From: Gammaproteobacteria bacterium
GTDB lineage: Bacteria; Pseudomonadota; Gammaproteobacteria; Pseudomonadales; Azotimanducaceae
Length of the DNA: 64,000 bases
NCBI GenBank assembly: GCA_009840545.1
Contig: VXNM01000007.1
Location: 1-64,000 of the forward strand
Direction of reading: 5' to 3'
In this document: positions 56,959 through 64,000 of the stretch, piece by piece
Layout: each line of letters begins with the position of its first letter
How positions within the stretch are numbered: the stretch's first letter is position 1
The notes under the pieces: model-generated
Seen by the model: the letters and a program-made list of their open reading frames with translations, nothing else
Told to the model about the DNA's origin: nothing
Database searches by the model: none
Made by a program: the position numbers and the translations under genes

Positions 56959-57947
56959 CCAAACGATTTCGAAATTGACGCGTACTTCTCGATGGATTCC
57001 AGACGTGGTCCGTACCTGCGTACGATATGAGAAGCCGCAAAATTCGCGAACCTAGCAGCCTCCTCAAAACTCGACGCTTGCTGGATAGAAGCCAGGAACG
57101 CTCCCGCAAACATGTCGCCGGCACCGTTGCTGTCAACAGGTTGACACGGAAATCCTTCTACATGTACAAGTCCGTTGGGTCCTGTCAAGTAGCACCCGTT
57201 CTCTGAAACTGTTATGACCGCGTGACCCGCGATGTCGAGTATGCCCTTCGCGGCAGTCTCCAATCGATCTGTCTCACACCATTCCAAAGCTTCCTCGATG
57301 TTGCAAAAGACCAAATCAAGCTTTTCACCGATAACTTCTTTCAAAGATTCTCTGAACGATCTAACTATAGAAACATCAGCTAGCGTAAGACTGGTATGAA
57401 CACCGTGACGGACGGCCACCTCGCGGGTTTTCTTTGCCGCCGCACTTCCAGTACTCGAACTTGCCAAGTAGCCTTCGATGTAAGCCCACCTGGATCGAGC
57501 AACGATATGCTCCTCGACGTGATGTTCATCTAGTGTCTCGGATATTCCAAGAAATGAGTTCATACTTCTTTGCCCATCTTCTGTCACGAAAATGAGGCAC
57601 TGGCCCGAGTGAGAATCTGTGTCGTCGATTGCGTCGAGGGAGTCGATACCCGCTCGAGAGAGTTCGTTTAGAAATGAAAGCCCGACCTGGTCGTTGCGAA
57701 CGACACCAGCAAAATAATTTTGACAACCAAATCCTTGCGCCGCAAAAACTGTATTCGCCGCAGATCCGCCAGCGCCAACACTGTTGGGAGATCTTGAGGT
57801 TGCATCCAATAACTTGGCTCTACGTTCACTGTCGATAAGGGTCATTCTTCCCTTTTCGATGCTGTGTTTGGTCAGAAATGCCTCAGTTGCGGCGTATTCT
57901 GAATCCAGCAATGCATTGCCGATGCCGTAGATGTCGTATGGCGTCAT
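56955..57947 (-). CDS. PfkB-family adenosine kinase-like protein
   Basis: 330 residues. GAGGSAANTVFAAQGFG is the first PfkB signature, and DSNGAGDMFAGAFL is the second, with the catalytic base Asp and the anion hole GAGD. The N-terminal IGNALLDSEY and the lid are typical of the adenosine/inosine kinase branch common in proteobacteria. It overlaps hemL by 4 bases (ATGA) and is the last gene of the clc-hemJ-hemL unit. Substrate likely a nucleoside, but not proven from sequence. Confidence 0.85.
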   Translation of the reverse strand: MTPYDIYGIGNALLDSEYAATEAFLTKHSIEKGRMTLIDSERRAKLLDATSRSPNSVGAGGSAANTVFAAQGFGCQNYFAGVVRNDQVGLSFLNELSRAGIDSLDAIDDTDSHSGQCLIFVTEDGQRSMNSFLGISETLDEHHVEEHIVARSRWAYIEGYLASSSTGSAAAKKTREVAVRHGVHTSLTLADVSIVRSFRESLKEVIGEKLDLVFCNIEEALEWCETDRLETAAKGILDIAGHAVITVSENGCYLTGPNGLVHVEGFPCQPVDSNGAGDMFAGAFLASIQQASSFEEAARFANFAASHIVRRYGPRLESIEKYASISKSFG

Positions 57948-59230
57948 ACGAGACTTTGCAGTGCTCGACTTGCGTGTTCGATAGTCCGGGAAATTTCCAT
58001 ACTTGTGTGGCTGCCTCCCACGAATGCAGATTCATAAGGAGATGGTGCGAAATAAACTCCGTTGTTGAGCATCTCGCGAAAGAACTTTCGGTAACGTTCA
58101 GCGTCACATTGCATTACGTGCTCGTACGACAGTACATCCTGTTGTGTTGTAAAAAATAGACTGAACATTCCGCAGACAGAATTGATCTGAAGATCAATAC
58201 CTGTTGCTTGCGCCTCTCTTAGCAAGCCTTCAACCAGAGTCGTGGTGCACTCTTCGAGATTGCTATAGAACTCGTCGTCAAGTGTCTTTAGCAACGCCAA
58301 GCCAGCAGACATTGCAAGTGGGTTACCCGAAAGTGTTCCAGATTGATAAATGGGCCCCATGGGTGCTAATTGATCCATGATTTCGGCCGTTCCCCCGAAA
58401 GCGCCAACCGGTAGCCCCCCTCCTATGACTTTTCCCAAGGTCGTAATGTCGGGTGTGACACCGTATAGCTCCTGGGCACCACCAGGAGCTACACGAAATC
58501 CAGTCATGACTTCGTCGAAGATCAATAGTGATCCATGTTTCTGCGTAACTTTGCGCAACGATTCCAGGAATCCATCTATGGGAGGAACAACGCCCATGTT
58601 TCCGGCAATGGGTTCGACGATCACGCACGCGATGTCATCTCCCATGCTTGCGAAGGTTTCTTCAATTGCTTGACAATCATTGAATGGAAGCGTCAAGGTG
58701 TGCTTAGCGAGGTCTGCGGGAACTCCAGGAGAGTCAGGCAAACCTAGGGTCATGACTCCTGATCCAGCTTTTACAAGTAGCGAGTCTCCATGCCCATGGA
58801 AGCAACCTTCGAATTTCACAATTCGATCTCGACCCGTAAATCCTCGGGCGAGGCGAATTGCCGACATCGTCGCCTCAGTTCCGGAATTGACCATTCGCAC
58901 CTTTTCAATCGAAGCTACACGGTCAACAACCAACTCTGCCATTTCAATCTCTTGAAGAGTGGGAGCTCCGAAGCTTGTGGCTCGAATAGACTGATCTCGC
59001 AGTGCATGCACGACAGGCTCACAGCTATAGCCACGCAGCATTGGGCCCCACGAGGCGACGTAGTCTATGTAGTGGTTACCGTCCACATCTGCAAGGTAGG
59101 GACCGATTCCGGACAAGAAGAAGATTGGAGTTCCGCCCACGTTTTTGAATGCACGTACAGGCGAATTAACTCCGCCAGGTATTACGTCTTGTGCACGCTT
59201 GAAGAGTTGTTGCGAGAGATCTTGGTCCAT
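57944..59230 (-). CDS. hemL: Glutamate-1-semialdehyde 2,1-aminomutase
   Basis: PLP enzyme that makes 5-aminolevulinate in the C5 haem pathway. 428 residues from the ATG at 59230. GGVNSPVRAF, MVNSGTEATMSAIRLARG, FEGCFHGHGD, LIFDEVMTGFR and TTLGKVIGGGLPVGAFGG (the PLP Lys) are diagnostic. A longer frame starts at 59260 but adds an unconserved leader. It lies between hemJ and the adenosine-kinase-like gene on the same strand. Confidence 0.97.
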   Translation of the reverse strand: MDQDLSQQLFKRAQDVIPGGVNSPVRAFKNVGGTPIFFLSGIGPYLADVDGNHYIDYVASWGPMLRGYSCEPVVHALRDQSIRATSFGAPTLQEIEMAELVVDRVASIEKVRMVNSGTEATMSAIRLARGFTGRDRIVKFEGCFHGHGDSLLVKAGSGVMTLGLPDSPGVPADLAKHTLTLPFNDCQAIEETFASMGDDIACVIVEPIAGNMGVVPPIDGFLESLRKVTQKHGSLLIFDEVMTGFRVAPGGAQELYGVTPDITTLGKVIGGGLPVGAFGGTAEIMDQLAPMGPIYQSGTLSGNPLAMSAGLALLKTLDDEFYSNLEECTTTLVEGLLREAQATGIDLQINSVCGMFSLFFTTQQDVLSYEHVMQCDAERYRKFFREMLNNGVYFAPSPYESAFVGGSHTSMEISRTIEHASRALQSLV

Positions 59231-59266
59231 GGTTGTTGCTTGCTGGCAAAAAATCGACAATATCGA

Positions 59267-59692
59267 CTAGAACGGCTTGACGATAACCAGCGTCAAAATT
59301 ATCAGAAGAAACACGATCGGAACTTCGTTGAAGACCCGGTAGAACTTATGGGTGCGTGTATTTTGGTCGTTGGAAAACGTTCTGACCATACGTCCACAAA
59401 ATCCGTGATATCCAAAAAGAAAGAGTACACAACCCACCTTACACCAAAACCAAGTACTCGCCACGTAATCGACCCACGAGAGAGCTGTAATCCACAATCC
59501 AAAGACTAGCGTCAACAGTGCAGACGGCGTCATGATTCCGCGGTAGAGCTTGCGCTCCATGGTTTTGAATCTCGAAATGCTAAGTGCGTCTTCGGACTGT
59601 GAGTGATATACAAAAAGTCGCGGGAGATAAAAAAGAGCAGCGAACCATGTGAACGCAAACGTTAGATGCAAGACTTTGAGGTACAGAATCAA
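59267..59692 (-). CDS. hemJ: Protoporphyrinogen IX oxidase HemJ
   Basis: Membrane enzyme that oxidises protoporphyrinogen IX in haem synthesis. 141 residues from a TTG, four membrane helices. LKVLHLTFAFTWFA with the conserved His, MERKLYRGIMTPSALLTL, and the C-terminal KFYRVFNEVP...VIVKPF are diagnostic. AGAAGGA precedes the start within the end of clc. Pairing with hemL on one transcript links two haem steps. Confidence 0.92.
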   Translation of the reverse strand: MILYLKVLHLTFAFTWFAALFYLPRLFVYHSQSEDALSISRFKTMERKLYRGIMTPSALLTLVFGLWITALSWVDYVASTWFWCKVGCVLFLFGYHGFCGRMVRTFSNDQNTRTHKFYRVFNEVPIVFLLIILTLVIVKPF

Positions 59693-59696
59693 ACCG

Positions 59697-61397
59697 TCAT
59701 TCCTTCTGGTGTTGCTTGTCGTCCACTAGCTTCGTCTGCATTCTTTGAATGTACTCACGCGTAAGGACGCCAATTATCTTATGAGACGATCTGGATTGCG
59801 TCGCGCAGACAACATCTACCTTCTTTGTGTCCATTTCTGTAAGCGCTTCTTCCAGCGAGCTCTGAGAGCTCAGGAGAGAAGCTCTCGCCGACGCGAATTG
59901 GCTATTCGATTCTCGAGTTCCGTGAACTAGAAACTGATTGTCGGATTGAGGATGAATTAGCCACGCGATATCTTTGTCTCTTGAGGACTCCTTTCGATCT
60001 GTGGCGGATGGAGATTGATCCATCAATTTGATTCGAGAGTCCATACAAGCTCTCACGCTACTACGACGCAAGTACAGGACTGAAGGATGGGGCGGATACG
60101 GGATCCCCAACGAGTGCATTCGTGAAACGAATATGGATCGTCGACCAAACAGACCGTAGGTTGTGAGGTTGGCTGCGACGATTACCAGCAGTCCAGGTAG
60201 TACAAGATCCAATTCACCACTAAGTTCTACAACCGTCAGCAATGCCGCAAGCGGAGCGTTCAACGTTGCGCCGAGCATTGCCACAGCGCCAAGCAATCCG
60301 TATACAACTGTCGGTGTGTTCGATCCAGACCCCAACACGGAGCTTTCAACCATTCCGCAAAGCGTTCCAATCATCACCCCCAGGACAATGGATGGACCGA
60401 TCATTCCAACTGGAAGTCCCGATCCGATACACGCGCTTGTCGCAAGCAGCTTTGCCAAGATTAGAGTCAGTAGAAAGGCAATCGTGAAGTTGGCTTCACT
60501 CTCACCGGCAACTAGAGCAACCGCCGTATCCCAACCCATTCCTAAGACCTGAGGAAGAATCAGAGCTATTGCTCCTGTGAGTAATCCCGCCGCAAGCATG
60601 CGTTGCCAAACTCGTCCGATTTTGAGATCGGAAAAGAACTCGATCTCATACTTGAACAACGACGCAAAGATTCCGACCGCGATTCCTGTACCCACAACCA
60701 TCAGAGCGTTCCAGTCGTGAAGTGCCATTCCAGGTGAAAGCTCGAAAACTGGGCTGGTCGGATAGATCAGACTGACCAATGCTGCAGCGGCAAAGGCCGC
60801 CAACATTAGTGGGAGAAAGGTGGCAATGGTGAATTCCAACATTACGACCTCCATCGTAAACACAACAGCGGCAATGGGGATGTTGAACGACGCGGCTATT
60901 CCTGCGGTGATTCCACAAGCGACTATCACGCGAACCGAGTTGTGTGTCAATCGGAATTGGTGAGCGACGAAGCTGCTTGTCCATGCGCCGAGGTGAATCG
61001 CGGGACCCTCACGGCCACCGGAAACGCCGAAAATTAGCGCCAGTGCTCCTCCAATAAATTGATACGCAGCATTTCGTATCGGCATCTTTACATCAGCCGA
61101 ATTGAATCGTTCCAATACGTGAACGATTCCCACAATGCGACTTTCGCGCCTCAACACAAAGAACAAGGCGACCGCAACGAGGGAACCTGCGATTGGTAGT
61201 AGAAAGTGCCATAGAGGCTCCAATCTCTCGAATTGATCCGACTCAACTCGTAGCAGGAACTTGGTGCCAAATTCAATGCATGCTCGAAAACCGATTACAA
61301 CGAATCCCACTAAAAGACCTACGAAGGCGGCAATAACGGCTAACAACGGTAGGTTTTCAATGCCGTCGAATGAGAAGTCTTGACGCTTTGCGAACAC
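59697..61397 (-). CDS. ClC-family chloride channel/transporter
   Basis: 566 residues with about a dozen membrane segments. GVSGGREGPAIHLGAW includes the gating Glu; GSGLPVGMIGPSIVLG is the later anion-site loop. The first selectivity motif, normally GSGIP, reads IVGIVHV here, so the Ser that coordinates chloride in E. coli ClC is missing. The C-terminal 120 residues include a partial CBS-like segment (VDVVCATQ, KIIGVLTREYIQRM). GTG start. First gene of a run with hemJ, hemL and a kinase; the link to haem is unexplained. Confidence 0.9.
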   Translation of the reverse strand: MFAKRQDFSFDGIENLPLLAVIAAFVGLLVGFVVIGFRACIEFGTKFLLRVESDQFERLEPLWHFLLPIAGSLVAVALFFVLRRESRIVGIVHVLERFNSADVKMPIRNAAYQFIGGALALIFGVSGGREGPAIHLGAWTSSFVAHQFRLTHNSVRVIVACGITAGIAASFNIPIAAVVFTMEVVMLEFTIATFLPLMLAAFAAAALVSLIYPTSPVFELSPGMALHDWNALMVVGTGIAVGIFASLFKYEIEFFSDLKIGRVWQRMLAAGLLTGAIALILPQVLGMGWDTAVALVAGESEANFTIAFLLTLILAKLLATSACIGSGLPVGMIGPSIVLGVMIGTLCGMVESSVLGSGSNTPTVVYGLLGAVAMLGATLNAPLAALLTVVELSGELDLVLPGLLVIVAANLTTYGLFGRRSIFVSRMHSLGIPYPPHPSVLYLRRSSVRACMDSRIKLMDQSPSATDRKESSRDKDIAWLIHPQSDNQFLVHGTRESNSQFASARASLLSSQSSLEEALTEMDTKKVDVVCATQSRSSHKIIGVLTREYIQRMQTKLVDDKQHQKE

Positions 61398-61575
61398 GTG
61401 AATTCAATAACTAACGCTGTGGTTCAGAATACAGAATCGTTTTGGGCTTGCCTTCACTGGCGACTAATCTCGTATTGCGATTAGATGAGTGAATGCTCCA
61501 AGAGTCCGTGTTTTTCTGAGTCACATGTACCAATCAGAGGTGGCTTACGTACCAAACGCCTATAATTCTGGTGTT

Positions 61576-61911
61576 ATGTTGGATGCAGAAATTAGCTTTT
61601 CGAGCCGAGCCGCCGCGAAGGTTGCGTCTCTTGTGCAAGAGGAAGGAATATCCGATCTAAAACTTCGCGTGTTCGTTACAGGAGGAGGATGTAGCGGCTT
61701 TTCGTATGGGTTCACCTTTGATGAGAGTGTCGCCGAAGACGATGCGGTGATTGAACGCGACGGCGTCACAATGCTCGTTGATTCATTGAGCTACCCTTAC
61801 TTGGTCGGTTCTGAAATCGACTACAAGGAAGACCTTCAAGGAGCACAATTTTTGGTTACAAATCCGAACGCTTCAAGCACCTGTGGCTGCGGAAACTCTT
61901 TCGCAATCTAA
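61576..61911 (+). CDS. erpA: Iron-sulfur cluster insertion protein ErpA
   Basis: A-type carrier that delivers Fe-S clusters to apoproteins. 111 residues from the ATG at 61576, near the 114 of E. coli; upstream in-frame starts at 61489 and 61525 would add unconserved leaders. The three cluster Cys are in [11 protein letters not shown] and [25 protein letters not shown] is typical of ErpA. No ribosome site is visible, and a perfect TATAAT (61561-61566) lies 9 bases before the ATG. Confidence 0.95.
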   Translation: MLDAEISFSSRAAAKVASLVQEEGISDLKLRVFVTGGGCSGFSYGFTFDESVAEDDAVIERDGVTMLVDSLSYPYLVGSEIDYKEDLQGAQFLVTNPNASSTCGCGNSFAI

Positions 61912-62035
61912 TAGATTCGCGGGTGGGCACTAGTTGGTCGTTGAAACTATTTTGTGGCGTGTCGAGGTTTTTGCTGCTTGCGTCTTGAGACACGTTAGCT
62001 GCTCCTCTATCTCCCAATCACATCCAACAATACGA

Positions 62036-63142
62036 TTAGGCAGGATATAGACAACCTAAGACTCTCGACCCTGAAGCTCCGGTTGCCTGGGGATCGTTGC
62101 CGTGGAGCCGATTCACAAAGAGGTGGGCCATGTATGCGAAAGTTGCTGCCTCGACAAAGTCTCCATCGATTCCAAGTGAATCGCTAGTAAAGACATTGAA
62201 ATCTGAGAGATAGTCTCTTAGTCGCTGCATTACATGCGAATTCAAGCGCCCTCCACCACAAACAATTAGCTCCCCAGAGTTGCAGCACCACTGAAGAATT
62301 GCGTCGGCGATCGTCCTAGCCGTAAATTCTGTAAGTGTGGCGACTACATCAGATGGATTCGGTTCCAGTTCTAATGACTGAATTGCTTTTGCTACATATT
62401 CGAAATTGAAGTGTTCTTTTCCTGTACTCTTGGGTGGGAAACGTCTCAACCATGGGTCTGAGTAAAGTCTGTCAAACAGTTCGGCGACTACAACACCGGA
62501 TGCAGCAATCGCACCATCATCGTCGTAGCGGCAGTTCAACACCCTTAGTACATATGCATCAATCAATGCGTTTCCAGGACCCGTGTCAAATCCCCTTTGG
62601 CCGATACTTGCTCCCCTTGGTAAATACGTGACGTTGGCAATTCCTCCAATATTCAACACGACTCGATCGGACTTATTAGACTGAAACAGTCTCTGGTGGA
62701 ATAGCGGCACTAGAGGAGCACCTTCTCCACTTGCTGCAATATCTCGAGAGCGAAAGTCCACTACCGTGTCAATGCCGGAAATTTCTGCAATTCTTGCTCC
62801 ATCTCCGATCTGCATTGAGAACGCTTCCGCCGTTCGCGGGAAGTGATGTATGGTTTGTCCGTGACTTCCAATTGCTCGGATGTTTCGTGGATTGACATTC
62901 GAATTCTTGAGGAACTGATTGATTGCTTTTCCGATGAATGATCCCAGTGCCGAGCTTGTCCGACCAATATCAACAACGTCGCCTTGTGCACCTGCAAGTT
63001 CTGTCAATCGGCTCTTGAGTTGCATAGGGAAATCTACGGTCTCTGCGTTTACAAGCTGGCTTTGATCATCGTCGATTTCGACTAGTGCTAAGTCGAGACC
63101 ATCAATGCTTGTACCGGAGATAGCGCCGACGAAAAGAGGCAT
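62036..63142 (-). CDS. anmK: Anhydro-N-acetylmuramic acid kinase
   Basis: Phosphorylates and opens 1,6-anhydro-MurNAc in peptidoglycan recycling. 368 residues, the family length. GAISGTSIDGLDLALV, AIGSHGQTIHHFP, FRSRDIAASGEGAPLVP, NIGGIANVTYL and GFDTGPGNALIDAY are diagnostic, with VCGGGRLN near the end. It lies 25 bases after the M23 peptidase gene, so cell-wall cutting and recycling genes are together. Confidence 0.97.
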   Translation of the reverse strand: MPLFVGAISGTSIDGLDLALVEIDDDQSQLVNAETVDFPMQLKSRLTELAGAQGDVVDIGRTSSALGSFIGKAINQFLKNSNVNPRNIRAIGSHGQTIHHFPRTAEAFSMQIGDGARIAEISGIDTVVDFRSRDIAASGEGAPLVPLFHQRLFQSNKSDRVVLNIGGIANVTYLPRGASIGQRGFDTGPGNALIDAYVLRVLNCRYDDDGAIAASGVVVAELFDRLYSDPWLRRFPPKSTGKEHFNFEYVAKAIQSLELEPNPSDVVATLTEFTARTIADAILQWCCNSGELIVCGGGRLNSHVMQRLRDYLSDFNVFTSDSLGIDGDFVEAATFAYMAHLFVNRLHGNDPQATGASGSRVLGCLYPA

Positions 63143-63167
63143 CCGTCAGTTCGCCTGTATGAACAAA

Positions 63168-64000
63168 CTAACGATTGACGAGAGAGGGCCTCGCCTCGGG
63201 ATACTCGGACCTGAGCGCATTCATTCGATCGAAGAGCTCATCGGCGTGTGCTTGGAATCGTTCGATTTCGTCCTCCGACAGAGGCTTCCCTTCTGGCAGA
63301 TGAATTGTCGCGGGGTCTTGATGCTCTCCGTTAACCAGAAACTCATAGTGCAAGTGTGGACCAGTTGCATGACCGGTCATGCCTACGCTGCCGATACGTT
63401 GACCTTGTTTTACCGTGGCCCCCTTCTTGATGGCGGGATCGATCTTGAAGAGGTGCAAGTACTTCGTCTTATAGACTCGGTCGTGTTCAAGGAAAACATA
63501 GTTCCCATTTGCGCTGGTGTAGCCAAATTTTGATACAACTCCGTCACCGGTGGCGTAGACAGGCGTACCTGTGGGGGCTGCATAGTCAATTCCAAGATGC
63601 GGCTTCACGACTTTATGTATGGGATGCAAACGCTTAAGATTGAAACCGTCCGAGATCCGCGTGTATTCAACGGGTGTACGTAAGAATCTCTTCCTTGCCG
63701 CGTATCCTTCTCGAGTGAAGTACCCCTTGAATATTCCCTCGTCTTCATATCGAACCAAGTTGTATGGCCGATTGCCGCTCGTAAACTGCAATGCGATGAT
63801 CTCGCCGTCTTCGTAGTATTCACCGTCTACAAATCTTTCGTAGTAGAGAATCTGGAATGAGTCACCGGGATGGATATCGTGATAGAAGTCGATGTCCCAT
63901 TGCAGCAGTTTGGGGATTCTCCAAAGAGTCTTTTCCTGTCGTATTCCTGCTGCAAGTCCGGCACTAATTACAGAGTCGCCACGTTGGATCGTGACCCAGC
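63168..64000 (-). CDS. M23 peptidoglycan endopeptidase (partial, 5' end outside window)
   Basis: The frame is open to the window end; the last 277 residues are visible. A LysM/OapA-like region (VTIQRGDSVISAGLAAGI, WDIDFYHDIHPGDSFQILYYE quoted in part) leads to the LytM domain: HLGIDYAAPTGTPVYATGDGVV with the zinc His and Asp, and ATGPHLHYEF with the HxH. The domain order matches MepM/YebA-type DD-endopeptidases that cleave cross-links during growth. The short tail after the domain ends EARPSLVNR. Adjacent to anmK. Confidence 0.93.
   Translation of the reverse strand, partial: WVTIQRGDSVISAGLAAGIRQEKTLWRIPKLLQWDIDFYHDIHPGDSFQILYYERFVDGEYYEDGEIIALQFTSGNRPYNLVRYEDEGIFKGYFTREGYAARKRFLRTPVEYTRISDGFNLKRLHPIHKVVKPHLGIDYAAPTGTPVYATGDGVVSKFGYTSANGNYVFLEHDRVYKTKYLHLFKIDPAIKKGATVKQGQRIGSVGMTGHATGPHLHYEFLVNGEHQDPATIHLPEGKPLSEDEIERFQAHADELFDRMNALRSEYPEARPSLVNR

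Noticed and set aside
1-64000. Insertion sequences, phage genes, CRISPR arrays, toxin-antitoxin loci
   Set aside because: No transposase, integrase, Cas or spaced direct-repeat array was seen. RatA/RnfH are chromosomal housekeeping-type genes, not a mobile toxin-antitoxin pair.

Overview
The window is a chromosomal segment of a gammaproteobacterium. Gene content and order point this way: smpB, ratA-ratB, bamE, recN, grpE-dnaK-dnaJ, dapB, carAB, greA, ftsH, glmM, tpiA, secG, tRNA-Leu, tRNA-fMet, rimP-nusA-infB-rbfA-truB-rpsO-pnp, acs, pgi, panC, panB, pcnB, a CbrB-position regulator, gluQ, dksA, sfsA. From memory this is the Pseudomonas aeruginosa PA4723-PA4768 order. The lineage is not a standard model: it carries hrcA, a Rhodobacter-type sulfolipid operon, and lacks folK, folP, rlmE, cbrA, panD and fur from their usual positions. 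I could not assign a genus.

Layout. 1-2.4 kb: a tRNA-Arg and a reverse-strand operon of two DUF1538 membrane proteins, a PII-like protein and a CBS protein. 2.5-5.6 kb: an orphan protein and a DUF5916 outer-membrane protein. 6.1-9.1 kb: sqdB-sqdD-sqdC-like genes for sulfoquinovosyl diacylglycerol, followed by a HAD hydrolase, a D-2-hydroxyacid dehydrogenase and an SDR. 11.9-17.3 kb: smpB, then an insertion (dihaem cytochrome, decayed alpha/beta hydrolase, sodium symporter), then ratA-ratB. 17.3-25.5 kb: bamE, recN and the heat-shock genes hrcA, grpE, dnaK, dnaJ, with sigma-32-like promoters before grpE and dnaK, then dapB. 25.5-44.6 kb: carAB, greA, ftsH and the transcription/translation block ending in pnp. 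44.9-51.4 kb: acs, pgi, panC, panB, pcnB on the reverse strand. 51.4-56.9 kb: a Nudix hydrolase, a degenerate sigma-54-activator-like regulator, gluQ, and a dksA whose product carries a histone-H1-like N-terminal tail of about 400 residues; then sfsA. 57-64 kb: ClC, hemJ, hemL and a PfkB kinase in one reverse operon, erpA, anmK, and an M23 peptidase cut by the window end.

The most unusual items are the H1-tailed DksA, the regulator at the CbrB position that has lost its receiver chemistry, L1 loop and Walker B Asp, the gluQ reading frame with no standard start before its ATP-binding motif, the sulfolipid operon, and the DUF1538-PII-CBS operon. I saw no insertion sequences, CRISPR arrays, phage genes or rRNA.
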